Part shown: positions 26,908 through 36,509 of the stretch, one piece after another
Layout of the letters: each line of letters opens with the position of its first letter
Numbering within the stretch: position 1 is the first letter of the stretch
Made by a program: the position numbers and the translations under genes
Origin: Rhodopseudomonas sp. P2A-2r
Lineage (GTDB): Bacteria > Pseudomonadota > Alphaproteobacteria > Rhizobiales > Xanthobacteraceae
Length of the DNA stretch: 64,000 nucleotides
Assembly (NCBI RefSeq): GCF_026015985.1
Contig: NZ_CP110389.1
Location: 2,884,001-2,948,000 of the forward strand
Direction: 5' to 3'
The notes under the pieces: model-generated
The model's database searches: none
What the model was told of the DNA's origin: nothing
What the model saw: only the letters and a program-made list of their open reading frames with translations

Positions 26908-28705
26908 ATGAAACACGTTTTACTTGGTGGCGTCGTTTTTGTTGCTCTACTTAAGGCGTCGGTTGGCGGGCAGGTAGCTAACGCTGCGGACATGCCCGTC
27001 AAAGCCGTGCCCTATGTGGCGCCGTGGAGTTGGACCGGCTTCTATATTGGTGCACACGTCGGCGGTGCCGTGGGCACGACCAACTTTTCCGATTCCTTCG
27101 GCCCTTCGATATTCGGCAAGGTCAGGTCTCCCGGTTTTTTCGGCGGCGTTCAGGCTGGCTACAATTGGGAGGCACCGGGATCGCCCTGGGTGTTCGGCGT
27201 TGAGGCCGACATTAGTATGTTAGATTCTGGACGGCACCATCACGTGCTTTGCGTCGGCGGGCGACGCGTTTAACTCAACCTGCCGAGTGCGTAAGGATGC
27301 GACGGGTACTTTGACCGGCCGGATTGGATACGCAGCTGGCCCGCAAGGGCATACTCTGGTCTATGCAAAGGGTGGTTTCGCGTGGGCGCATGACAAGATT
27401 GATATGGCAACAAATAACTATCTTGCTCCCGGTACTGGGTTCGGGCCCAGTGGACCCGCCATCGCGTCGAATAGCTCCAGATACAATACGTTCGGCGGGA
27501 CTGTCGGTGCTGGCGTCGAGCAGGCTTTGTCGCCAGCCTGGTCGCTGAAACTTGAGTATGACTACCTCGGTTTTGGCAGTTTCAACGTCGCAAATATTGG
27601 CAGCACCACGATTAACGGAGCGGGCGCGATCACGGCAGTTGTTCCTCCTGGTACATCCGGCGTAGCGCAGGGCATCCACGAATTCAAAGTCGGATTAAAT
27701 TACAAGTGGGGCGCAGACCCGGGGGCAAGCTGGGCCTTTGGTTCGCTTGGCTACCCTATGAAGGCTGCCTACAAGGCGCCGCCGCTTGTAAACTCGGCTG
27801 GCGGCTGGGCAGTGGAAGTTGGCGGTCGCTATGTGGCTGGTTGGAGCCAGTTCCAATATGGCTTGGGGCAACCGGAGGCCAATCCACTATCAAGCATCTC
27901 GCGACTGACCTACGACGATTTGATAACGAGTTCAGGCGAGGTGTTCGCGCGCGTGGATATGCCGATGAATTGGTTCGTAAAAGGGTTCGTAGGTGGCGGA
28001 ACTATAAAGAATGGTCATATAAACGACGAGGATTTCGGCATCGACCCGACTATGGCCTATACAAATACGAATTCTCCGGAAGTGAACGGGCGTTCTAGAT
28101 ACGCAGTAGTCGATGCTGGATACGATTTTCTACGGGGCCCTGCGTACAAGGTCGGAGCGTTTGCCGGCTACTTCTATTACCAACAAAAACTGAATGCTTA
28201 TGGCTGCACCCAAATAGCCAGCCCGGCCAATCCTGCCGCCCCTTGTGCCCCAGGAAACCCAGGGTTTCAGTCCGTCCCACCTACAGGCAGTGCAATCCTT
28301 ACTGAATACGACAAATGGCAGGCGTTACGTTTGGGAATCGCCGGAGAGATGATGCTGACTGATCGTATCAAGCTTAGTGGTGAAGCCGCGTATTTGCCCT
28401 ATGTAAAGTTCAACGGCGAAGACAACCATTTCTTCGGGAACAGCGGCGTACTCGCAAGCGTAGACCCGCAGTGGGGCCATGGCAGAGGCGTGCAGTTTGA
28501 GTCCATTCTGTCCTATATGGTTACTGACCAGTTCAGCATTGGTGTGGGAGGCCGATACTGGGGTATGTGGACGACGGACGCACAGAAAACACGAGTCATT
28601 GCTGAGGGTGCTCCCATTGTAGCTCCGCCACCGATTCCCTTTAGAGCAGCTGTTGAGCAATCCGGAGTGTTTGTGCAGGCGTCATACAAGTTTAACGGTA
28701 GCTAA
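26908..28705 (+). pseudogene. Outer-membrane protein, Omp25-like barrel plus second barrel domain, frameshifted
   Basis: One gene in two frames. The first (ATG 26908) has a signal peptide and the Omp25/31 block WSWTGFYIGAHVGGAVG, ending near VFGVEADISML. The second resumes at about 27231 with DGTITCFASAGDAFN and completes an Omp25-type barrel (RIGYAAGPQGHTLVYAKGGF, FKVGLNYKWG). It then adds about 300 residues forming another barrel-like domain (GGRYVAGWSQFQYGLG to GVFVQASYKF). The frame break is one base at about 27224-27231. The fusion of an Omp25-like barrel with a second omptin-like barrel is seen in relatives of this group (inference). Confidence 0.7.
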
Positions 28706-28739
28706 TCGCTTCGATTGAATCTGCGAGTTTTGGCAACTT

Positions 28740-28767
28740 AGCCCCGGGCGGGTCCCCGCCCGGGGCT
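28740..28767 (+). terminator. Strong GC hairpin after the outer-membrane protein gene
   Basis: Near-perfect inverted repeat AGCCCCGGGCGGG / CCGCCCGGGGCT, 35 bp after the stop. No T run follows, so it may act as a Rho-assisted terminator or mRNA-stabilising hairpin. Confidence 0.6.
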
Positions 28768-28942
28768 ATCGGCTAGCTGACCTACTGTCATTCGGCCTGC
28801 AATATTGGCTCTGACTCATATGTGGAACGGCCCGATCGGCAAAGGGTTTTTCACAAGTTTTGAAGAGCGCAGGACGGTGCGGTCATATGTTCGGCCTTGG
28901 TTGCGGTTATGACCGCTGGCCATGATGAATTCCCGCGACTGA

Positions 28943-29097
28943 CGTGGATCCACAGGCCTGGCTCGCCTATGTCCTGGCCCGCTGGGCACCCCGTCCAAAG
29001 GCTCGACGACCTGTTGCCGTGGAATTGGCGCGACAGTAGCCGGCAGGTGGATCAGGCAGCTTGAGTGAGCGCCACGCGGTCCTCAGCGGATGCTTAC
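28943..29097 (+). mobile_element. IS66-family right-end remnant
   Basis: Two short frames read VDPQAWLAYVLARW and RLDDLLPWNWRDS, the last residues of an IS66 TnpC transposase with a frame break between them. They are followed by GCGGTCCTCAGCGGATGCTTAC, which closely matches the right end of the complete IS66 at 37682-40846. The element ends at 29097, exactly where a nuclease gene fragment begins. Confidence 0.7.
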
Positions 29098-29378
29098 GAT
29101 GAACAGCTCTGATCTTCTTGATCGGCACGCCGGGCTCCGGTTTCGCGTGGGGAGAACTGGGCCACAGGACAGTGGCCGAAATTGCATCTCGCCATCTCTC
29201 CCAACCGGCGACCGCAGAAGTCCGGGACCTTCTTGGTGAAGGCCCGCACGCGATGGCTGAAGTGTCCGTCTGGGCGGACGCAATCAGAGAAGAAGACAGG
29301 CCGGAAACCTACGATTGGCACGTCGTCGAAATCGCGCCCGATCGCATTCGTTATGACCGAGCCCGGGACTGCAAATAG
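29098..29378 (+). pseudogene. S1/P1 nuclease, N-terminal fragment
   Basis: The frame reads LIGTPGSGFAWGELGHRTVA then EIASRHLSQPATAEV, MAEVSVWADAIREED and TYDWHVVEIAPDRIRYDRAR, closing at DCK. This matches the first 85 residues of S1/P1-type secreted nucleases. The tryptophan of AWG after the signal peptide and the WADxIR, WH and D-C positions are conserved zinc and structural sites. The signal peptide's first half is cut by the IS66 remnant and the C-terminal two thirds are gone. Confidence 0.7.
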
Positions 29379-29478
29379 GTCGCGGTCGTTTGCTTCGTGA
29401 GATTCATAAGATGTTCCCTTGAGCGCCTAGCCTACCTGCCTCCGATCGAGTTTCATCGCACCGCCACAGAAAACCATC

Positions 29479-29488
29479 AATATAGATA
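29479..29488. promoter_or_regulatory. Shared upstream 10-mer (copy 1)
   Basis: AATATAGATA within an AT-rich promoter-like stretch 85 bp before the HTH gene at 29573. The same 10-mer occurs inverted upstream of the paralogous HTH gene (47231-47240). A TTGACA hexamer at 29505-29510 may be a -35 element. Proposed regulator binding site. Confidence 0.4.
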
Positions 29489-29572
29489 TATAGGATATCG
29501 CTTGTTGACATTAATACATTGTTTGAGAATGATGCTAGGCATTCTTCCGAAATCCCGCGGTGGGGCAATCCG

Positions 29573-29893
29573 ATGATCACAGCGGCTCAATTGGGGGCTG
29601 GCTGTGTGCTTGTCGGCATTGGTCAGCGCCAGCTCGCAGAATTGTCCGGGCTTTCCGTGCCTACCATTCAACAAATGGAGGCGAGTGAGACAATGGTTCG
29701 GGGTAATGCCGATTCACTGGCGAACCTTATTTCTGTATTCGACGTAGCGGTGATCGAGATGGTCGACGAAGGCGCCGTCGGGCCTCCATCGAGGCGTGGT
29801 GCGAGGCAGAAGATCAACTCGGGTTCGGCCGAGACCTGTCTGCACAATCAAGCCGAAAACAGAGCGGCGTGCGGTAAAAGGGTGGGCACGTGA
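29573..29893 (+). CDS. XRE-type helix-turn-helix regulator leading the hyf-like operon
   Basis: 106 residues from ATG 29573. The helix-turn-helix lies in GIGQRQLAELSGLSVPTIQQ followed by MEAS, as in Cro/CI-type proteins, with the rest small and polar. Its stop overlaps the start of the hyfB-like gene (TGATG), so it is translationally coupled to a membrane-complex operon. The protein encoded at 47272-47592 has the same length and about half-identical first 68 residues, diverging only in the tail. An autoregulatory role over the operon is inferred. Confidence 0.75.
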   Translation: MITAAQLGAGCVLVGIGQRQLAELSGLSVPTIQQMEASETMVRGNADSLANLISVFDVAVIEMVDEGAVGPPSRRGARQKINSGSAETCLHNQAENRAACGKRVGT

Positions 29894-31907
29894 TGCCTGC
29901 TGTCGTTTTACAAATGTCGTGTGTCGCAGGATTATTGGGAGTTGCTGTTCTTGCGATAGCTCTGGGTCGTTCGAAAAGCTCCACAGCAGTGGTCTACAGC
30001 GCTACATTCGCGGTGTGTGTGGTTGCATTGTTCGGGTCTATTCGCGGGCTGGTTGGCGGCACGGTGACCGCCTCCGACCTGACGCTTCCGATTGGATTGC
30101 CTTGGCTCGGGGCGCATTTCCGGCTCGACGCACTGGCCGCTTTTTTCCTAGTCGTCGTCAATCTCGGGGGAGCTGCGGCAAGCCTTTACGGCATGGGCTA
30201 CGGTCATCACGAGCCGGCGCCGCACCGCGTGCTGCCTTTTTCCCCGCCTTTTTAGCGGGCATGAACCTTGTCGTGATGGCGAGCGACGCGTTTTCATACT
30301 TGCTTTGCTGGGAGTTCATGTCGCTGGCATCCTGGGCGCTCGTTATGACGCATCACCGGGTGAAGGCCAATGCGAAGGCCGGTTACGTCTATCTCGTTAT
30401 GGCAAGCTTCGGCACGCTCGCGCTCCTGCTTGCCTTCGGCCTCCTTGCTGGCCCCGCTGGAAGTTATGAATTCGATGCAATTCGGGCTGCTCAGCACACG
30501 CCCTACGTGGCGACGTCGGTCTTGATCCTGATGCTGCTTGGGGCCGGTTCCAAGGCTGGCCTTGTGCCGCTTCACGTTTGGTTGCCGCTTGCTCATCCAG
30601 CTGCTCCCAGCCACGTCTCGGCGCTGATGAGCGGCGTCATGACGAAGGTGGCTATCTATGGTTTTATTCGGGTCGTATTCGATCTGTTGGGACAGCCGAC
30701 CTGGTCGGCGAGCGTCATCGTGCTCTTCCTCGGCGGGATCAGCGCCGTGATGGGAATCCTGTACGCGTTGATGGAAAACGACCTCAAGCGCCTACTGGCC
30801 TACAGCACGATCGAAAATGTCGGCATCATCTTCGTCGGTCTCGGGCTTGCCTTGGCATTTCAGGCAAATGGAATGAAACCCGCGGCCGCGCTCGCCTTCA
30901 CGGCAGCGCTGTTTCACGTGCTCAACCACTCTTTCTTCAAGAGCCTGCTGTTCTTCGGGGCAGGCGCCGTCCTGAATTCGACGGGCGAACGTGACATGGA
31001 CAGACTGGGCGGCCTCATCCACCGGATGCCGTTCACCAGCATCGTCTTTCTCATCGGCTGCATCGCAATCTCAGCGCTTCCGCCGTTCAACGGGTTCGTC
31101 TCGGAATGGCTCATCTTTCAGGCCATTCTGCAAAGTCCCGAATTGCCGCAATGGGGCCTGAAGATCATGGTGCCCGCAGTCGGCGCCGTCATGGCCTTGG
31201 CGGCGGCCTTGGCTGCAGCATGTTTCGTCAAGGTATTTGGCATCACGTTCCTCGGGCGGCCCCGCAGCCCGGCTGCGGAACATGCCGTAGAAGCCGACCG
31301 ATATTCGCTTTCGGCAATGGCAATCCTCGCCACGCTTTGTCTGTCCGCCGGAATTCTGCCGGGCCTGGTGATCGACGCCCTTTCGCCGATCGCCACGGCG
31401 ATCCTCGGCGCCCGCATGCCGATGCAGGCAGACATGCCGTGGCTGTCGATCGTGCCGATCGCGGAACGCCGGGGCTCCTACAACGGCATGCTTGTGATGG
31501 TGTTCGTCGCAGTATCGGCATCGCTTGCCGTCTATTTCATTCACCGCTTCGCCTCTCACGCGTTGCGGCGTGCGCCAGCGTGGGGTTGTGGCTTCGCCGA
31601 CCCGACCCCTGCGGCTCAGTATTCGGGCGGAAGCTTCGCTCAACCAATCCGTCGGATTTTCGGCACCGTTGTTTTTCGCGCCAGCGACCATGTCGATATG
31701 CCGGCGCCAGGAGATCCTCGGCCAGCGCAGCTCAGGATCGAACTGCATGATCTCGTCTGGGAGCGCATGTACATTCCCATCGTGGGCGCTGTCGGATACG
31801 CGGCGGACCGGCTCAATCGCCTGCAGTTCCTTACCATCCGTCGATATCTCAGCCTCGTCTTTGCCACCCTCGTCACGCTGCTCCTGGTGCTCGCGATATG
31901 GTCGTGA
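29893..31907 (+). pseudogene. hyfB: HyfB-like antiporter subunit, frameshifted
   Basis: A NuoL/M-like proton-pumping subunit of about 670 residues in two frames. The first (from about 29893) ends at HRVLPFSPPF; the second resumes AFFPAFLAGMNLVVMASDAF and runs to 31907. One more T in the run at 30237-30241 restores HRVLPFFPAFLAGM. Conserved features are the glutamate in CWEFMSLASW, the lysine in GAGSKAGLVPLHVWLPLAHP, and SALMSGVMTKVAIYGF. Hydrogenase-4 subunit B-type residues such as the C-terminal ERMYIPIVG are also present. It would form the distal proton channel of the complex. Probably intact if the T run is a sequence error. Confidence 0.85.
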
Positions 31908-32854
31908 TCTCCGACATCCTCGTTCAAGCTATCCAGATGGCGCTGGTGCTCCTGCTTGCGCCGTTGCTCACCGGTTTCATACGCAAGATCAAAGCTCGGT
32001 TGGTGCGTCGCAAAGGAGCCTCGATCCTTCAGCCGTACCGAGATCTACTGCGCCTTCTCAGGAAAGAGGTCGTCCTGGCCGACAACGCGTCGTGGCTATT
32101 CCGCGTGACGCCGTATGTGACATTTGCCGCGACTTGGGTCGCCGCCGCCCTGGTACCGACCTTCGCGACAGGACTCCTGTTCAATTGGACGGCGGATCTG
32201 ATTGCCATCGTGGCGTTGTTGGGAAGTGGGCGCTTCTTTCTGGCGCTTGCCGGGATGGACGTCGGCACAAGTTTTGGCGGCATCGGTTCAAGCCGGGAAG
32301 TCATGATCGCAGCCCTCGCCGAGCCGGCGATGCTGCTGATCATATTCTGCATGGCGCTGGTCGCGGGTTCCACCCAGCTTTCGACGGTCGCGGATTTCAT
32401 GGGGTCGTCCAACGTCGGCCTGCGGGTATCGCTCGGCATGGCGCTGGTCGCGCTGATCATGGTCGCTCTCGCTGAGAACGCCAGAATCCCGGTCGACAAT
32501 CCCGCGACCCACCTCGAACTCACCATGGTGCATGAGGCGATGGTGCTTGAATATTCGGGGCGCCACCTCGCCATGATCGAATTCGGCGCGTTTCTCAAGC
32601 TCCTGCTCTACATCTCGCTCATCGCCTGCGTCTTCTTCCCTTGGAAGATCGCCCTGTTCGGCGCCGGACCGCTGGCCTACGCTATCGGCGCGGGCGCTTA
32701 CATCATCAAGATTTCGGTCGCCGGCTTTCTGCTCGCGATGTTCGAGACGGCGACCGCCAAGATGCGCGTGTTTCGCGTTCCGCAGTTTCTCGGCGCCGCG
32801 CTCATGCTCGGCCTGCTCGGGACGCTCCTGCTGTTCGTATCGAGGAGTTTCTGA
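31898..32854 (+). CDS. hyfC: HyfC-like membrane subunit (NuoH family)
   Basis: 318 residues overlapping the hyfB end by 10 bp. A NuoH/HycD-family subunit with about eight helices. Conserved blocks are ILQPYRDLLRLLRKE near the N-terminus, the loop ENARIPVDNPATHLELTMVHE (which joins the membrane arm to the large subunit), and EYSGRHLAMIEF. It anchors the peripheral hydrogenase-like module to the antiporter modules and forms the quinone or proton entry path. The overlap and common orientation place it in the same operon. Confidence 0.9.
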   Translation: MVVISDILVQAIQMALVLLLAPLLTGFIRKIKARLVRRKGASILQPYRDLLRLLRKEVVLADNASWLFRVTPYVTFAATWVAAALVPTFATGLLFNWTADLIAIVALLGSGRFFLALAGMDVGTSFGGIGSSREVMIAALAEPAMLLIIFCMALVAGSTQLSTVADFMGSSNVGLRVSLGMALVALIMVALAENARIPVDNPATHLELTMVHEAMVLEYSGRHLAMIEFGAFLKLLLYISLIACVFFPWKIALFGAGPLAYAIGAGAYIIKISVAGFLLAMFETATAKMRVFRVPQFLGAALMLGLLGTLLLFVSRSF

Positions 32855-33522
32855 TGCAGATGCACAGCCTCGCCTTCGACATCTCCCATACGCTTGCCGG
32901 CGGACTCGTCCTCATCAGCTTCATGATGCTGTATCAGGACCGGCTCTATTCGCTGCTCAACGTATTCGCGGCGCACGCTCTGCTGCTCGCCCTTTCCGTC
33001 GCCTGGCAAGCCTACATCCAGGATGCGCCTCATCTCTACGTGACCGCGGCAATCGCGCTGGTCTTCAAGGCGATCATCATCCCGGTGGCGCTGCACCGCA
33101 TCGTCAAGCAGCTCGGCATTCACCGCGATATCGAGTCCGCCGTCGGCATTGGCTCAACGATGCTGGCGGGAATGGGTCTGGTCGCGCTGTCGATGGTATT
33201 GATGCTGCGGGTCACCGCGGAAGCCGATCCGCTGGCGCGGGAGGATATCGCTTTCGCCCTGTCGGTGGTGCTGCTCGGTCTTATGGTCATGGTGACGCGC
33301 CGCAACGCAGTCAGTCAGGTCGTGGGCTTTATGTCGCTCGAGAACGGATTGGTGCTGGCAGCCACAGGCGCCAAGGGCATGCCGCTCGTCGTCGAGATCA
33401 GCGTGGCCTTCTCCATCCTCATCGCCTTCATCGTCATCGGCATCTTCCTGTTCCGAATCCGCGAGCGCTTCGATTCGGTGGACATTTCCGCGCTGGACGA
33501 CTACCGGGACGGGCGACGATGA
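32854..33522 (+). CDS. hyfE: HyfE-like membrane subunit (NuoK-like)
   Basis: 222 residues; its ATG overlaps the hyfC stop (TGATG). Six or more hydrophobic helices include LAGGLVLISFMMLY and YVTAAIALVFKAIIIPVALH, and a NuoK-type part carries VVGFMSLENGLVLAATG with the conserved glutamate in a helix. The charged tail FRIRERFDSVDISALDD faces the cytoplasm. It is specific to hydrogenase-4-type complexes and connects the HyfB and HyfF antiporters. Confidence 0.88.
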   Translation: MQMHSLAFDISHTLAGGLVLISFMMLYQDRLYSLLNVFAAHALLLALSVAWQAYIQDAPHLYVTAAIALVFKAIIIPVALHRIVKQLGIHRDIESAVGIGSTMLAGMGLVALSMVLMLRVTAEADPLAREDIAFALSVVLLGLMVMVTRRNAVSQVVGFMSLENGLVLAATGAKGMPLVVEISVAFSILIAFIVIGIFLFRIRERFDSVDISALDDYRDGRR

Positions 33523-34970
33523 ACATCGATCACTTCAATCCGGTGGTGGCGGTCCTGCTCATCCCCATCGGGGCGGCGGCGGCGCTGGCCGTGCTGCCCG
33601 GCTACCGGCTGACGGCACGGCTCAACGTGGCGGCAAGTCTGGCGACATTCATTTCGGCGCTCTCGCTGCTCGCGATCGATCGCCCGCAGCCTGAGCAATA
33701 CGTGCTGATCGACGATTTGAACATCGTGTTCATCGTGCTCAACACCTTCGTGGGCTTCACCACATCCATCTTCAGCGCGAGCTACATCGCCCATGAACTC
33801 GAGACCGGCCGGCTGACGCCCGCATACTTGCGATTCTATCACGCGATGTATCAGATCATGATGTTCGGCATGAATCTCGCATTCGTATCGAACAATATTG
33901 GCCTGATGTGGGTGGCGGTCGAAATCGCGACGCTGAGCACGGTGCTGATGGTCGGCATCTATCGCACCCACGCCGCCCTCGAAGCGGCGTGGAAGTACTT
34001 CATCCTCGGCAGCGTTGGCATCGCCTTCGCGCTGTTCGGCACCATCCTGGTCTACATGGCGGCGCGACCGGTTGTCGGAGAGGGCCAGGACGCCATGGTC
34101 TGGACGCTCCTGGTCCAGCATGCGGCGGATTTCGACTCCGCCCTTCTGAACGTCGCTTTCATATTCCTGTTTCTCGGTTACGGCACCAAAGTCGGCCTGG
34201 CGCCGCTGCATGCATGGCTTCCCGACGCGCACGCCGAAGGTCCGACGCCGATATCGGCCGTGCTGTCGGGGCTGCTCCTGAATGTCGCGCTCTATGCGCT
34301 ATTGCGCTTCAAGATACTGCTTGCCGTCAATCCGAACGCGATCGCGCCCGGTCCACTGATGATGACGATGGGGTTGCTTTCGCTCGTCTTCGCAGCCTTC
34401 ATGCTCTACCGCCGCCGCGACATCAAGCGCCTGTTCGCCTATTCCTCGATCGAGCACATGGGCATCATCGTCTTTGCGTTCGGCATGGGCGGCCCGCTCG
34501 CGAACTTCGCGGGGCTGCTGCACATGGTCATGCACAGCCTGACCAAGTCGGCGATCTTCTATGCCGTCGGCCACATCTCGCAGGTCAAGGGAACCCAGCG
34601 AATTGCCCGGATCCGGGGGTTGACGGAGAGCCATCCCATGCTCGGCTGGGGTCTGGTGGTCGGTGTCGCCGCGATCGCGGGACTGCCGCCTCTCGGGATC
34701 TTCATGAGCGAATTCCTCGTCGTGAGCTCCACCTTCGCGCGGCAGCCGTTGCTCGCGATCATACTCGTCTTCGGAATTTTGCTGGCCTTCGGTGCGTTGA
34801 TGCTGCGGCTCACAAGCGTCGCGTTCGGCGATCCTCGCGGCAGCCTCGCCCCTTCAAACGCTTCCTATGTTCCGATGGTTGCGCATCTCTCGTTGGTCTT
34901 GATCGCGGGCGTATATCTTCCGTCGCCGCTCGTCGTCTGGTTCCAGCATGTCGCAAATCTTCTCGGATAG
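33519..34970 (+). CDS. hyfF: HyfF-like antiporter subunit
   Basis: 483 residues; ATGA overlap with hyfE. A second NuoL/M/N-like subunit with about 13 helices. Key lysine and histidine region GYGTKVGLAPLHAWLPDAHA, then EGPTPISAVLSGLLLNVALY, and the proton-path block SSIEHMGIIVFAFGMGG. HMVMHSLTKSAIFYAVGHIS carries another conserved lysine. Having both HyfB and HyfF antiporters implies two to three coupling sites per turnover. Length and motifs are normal. Confidence 0.9.
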   Translation: MNIDHFNPVVAVLLIPIGAAAALAVLPGYRLTARLNVAASLATFISALSLLAIDRPQPEQYVLIDDLNIVFIVLNTFVGFTTSIFSASYIAHELETGRLTPAYLRFYHAMYQIMMFGMNLAFVSNNIGLMWVAVEIATLSTVLMVGIYRTHAALEAAWKYFILGSVGIAFALFGTILVYMAARPVVGEGQDAMVWTLLVQHAADFDSALLNVAFIFLFLGYGTKVGLAPLHAWLPDAHAEGPTPISAVLSGLLLNVALYALLRFKILLAVNPNAIAPGPLMMTMGLLSLVFAAFMLYRRRDIKRLFAYSSIEHMGIIVFAFGMGGPLANFAGLLHMVMHSLTKSAIFYAVGHISQVKGTQRIARIRGLTESHPMLGWGLVVGVAAIAGLPPLGIFMSEFLVVSSTFARQPLLAIILVFGILLAFGALMLRLTSVAFGDPRGSLAPSNASYVPMVAHLSLVLIAGVYLPSPLVVWFQHVANLLG

Positions 34971-34987
34971 CGTGAGGACAGAGGGCG

Positions 34988-36496
34988 ATGCCGTCGTTGA
35001 CCAATCTCTTGCAGGAAGGATGCCCAGTCCAGCACAGCCCATGGCCGCGATCCGCGGTCGATGCCTCCGTCTGGAAACGTGCAGCAGACGAACTGGCGCA
35101 CGGCAACTGGAATCTGCTCGGCCTGTGGGCGGAACCTTCGACGGTACATATGGCCTTGATGGACGAGAAGACGGCAGAAATCGGTGTCATCAGCCTTGAT
35201 TGTCCCGATCGCAGTTATCCGTCAGTCAGCAAGCATCATCCGCCGGCGGTTCGATTGGAGCGCGCCATCCGCGACCTGTTCGGACTGTCGGCAGAGGGCT
35301 TGCCCGATCCGCGTCCGTGGCTCGACCATGACCGTTGGGACGTGCGCTTCCCGTTGGGAGATCGCCTGGACGGCCTTTCGCAGCTATCGCCCTATCCCTT
35401 CCTGCCTGTGAAAGGCGATAGCCTGAACCAGATCGCCGTCGGTCCGGTGCACGCGGGTATCATCGAGCCCGGACATTTTCGATTCACAGCAAGCGGGGAG
35501 ACCATAGTCCGACTGGAACAACGGCTGGGCTATGCGCACAAAGGTGTCGAGGGACTCATGCTTGGCGCCAGTCTCGAGCGGGCCGTCCGACTGGCTGGAC
35601 GCGTATCGGGCGACAGCACTGTCGCCTATGCCTATGCGTTTTCGAGAGCGGTAGAAGCGGCCCTTGACCTAGTCGCACCTGATCGCGCGGTCTGGCTGCG
35701 CGCGTTGCTGGCGGAACTCGAGCGGCTTGCCAACCATCTCGGCGACTTCGGCGCCATCTGCAACGACGCCTCGTTCGGCTTGATTCACGCGCATACCAGC
35801 GTGCTACGCGAGAGCATACTGCGCGCTGCCGGTACCGCATTCGGTCACCGCCTGATGCGGGACATCATCCTACCCGGGGGTGTTGCCTGTGACCTAAGCG
35901 ACGGCGGGAGAGGGGCGATCCTGACCGCGGTCCACGACGTCTCTCTCCGTTTACCCGCGCTGGTCGAACTTTACGACAATACAGCATCCCTGCAGGATCG
36001 TACGGTTGATACGGGTTTGCTCAAGCCCGCATTGGCCAAACAATATGCAGCAGGGGGTTACATAGGTCGCGCTTCCGGAAGATCCTTCGATGCGCGGCGG
36101 TCCCTTGCCTATCCGCCCTATGATAGCCTGCGCTTCGAGGTGCCGACCCTGCATGAGGGGGATGTCAATGCGCGCGTGTGGATCCGTGTGCGGGAAGTCG
36201 AGCAGTCTCTTTCACTAATTGACGAGATACTGACCCGGCTTCCCCGGGGCCCGACGGGCGAGCATGTCGGGAGCCAGCGCGAGGTACGCGAAGGCATGGC
36301 GATCGTCGAGGGGTTCCGCGGCGACATCCTTGTCTGGCTTCGCTTGCGCGAGGGGCAGGTCGAAAGATGTCATCTGCGCGACCCGTCGTGGTTTCAGTGG
36401 CCACTTCTTGAGGCCGCAATTGAAGGCAATATCGCCGCCGACTTCCCGCTTTGCAACAAATCCTTCAACTGCTCCTATTCAGGCCACGATCTCTGA
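34988..36496 (+). CDS. hyfG: Hydrogenase-4-like large subunit (HyfG/HycE-NuoCD type) without NiFe cysteines
   Basis: 502 residues. The N-terminal 150 form a NuoC-like domain (WDVRFPLGDR). The large-subunit core follows with NQIAVGPVHAGIIEPGHFRF and RLGYAHKGVEGLM. At residues 205-210, where group 4 hydrogenases have RVCGICG, the sequence is RVSGDS, so both L1 cysteines are gone. At the C-terminus, where DPCxxC is expected, it ends LCNKSFNCSYSGHDL; two cysteines occur but not in the L2 pattern. There is no protease-cleaved tail. A NiFe site therefore cannot form, and the subunit resembles those of energy-converting hydrogenase-related (Ehr) complexes. Confidence 0.85.
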   Translation: MPSLTNLLQEGCPVQHSPWPRSAVDASVWKRAADELAHGNWNLLGLWAEPSTVHMALMDEKTAEIGVISLDCPDRSYPSVSKHHPPAVRLERAIRDLFGLSAEGLPDPRPWLDHDRWDVRFPLGDRLDGLSQLSPYPFLPVKGDSLNQIAVGPVHAGIIEPGHFRFTASGETIVRLEQRLGYAHKGVEGLMLGASLERAVRLAGRVSGDSTVAYAYAFSRAVEAALDLVAPDRAVWLRALLAELERLANHLGDFGAICNDASFGLIHAHTSVLRESILRAAGTAFGHRLMRDIILPGGVACDLSDGGRGAILTAVHDVSLRLPALVELYDNTASLQDRTVDTGLLKPALAKQYAAGGYIGRASGRSFDARRSLAYPPYDSLRFEVPTLHEGDVNARVWIRVREVEQSLSLIDEILTRLPRGPTGEHVGSQREVREGMAIVEGFRGDILVWLRLREGQVERCHLRDPSWFQWPLLEAAIEGNIAADFPLCNKSFNCSYSGHDL

Positions 36497-36509
36497 GGAA
36501 TAGCACAAG

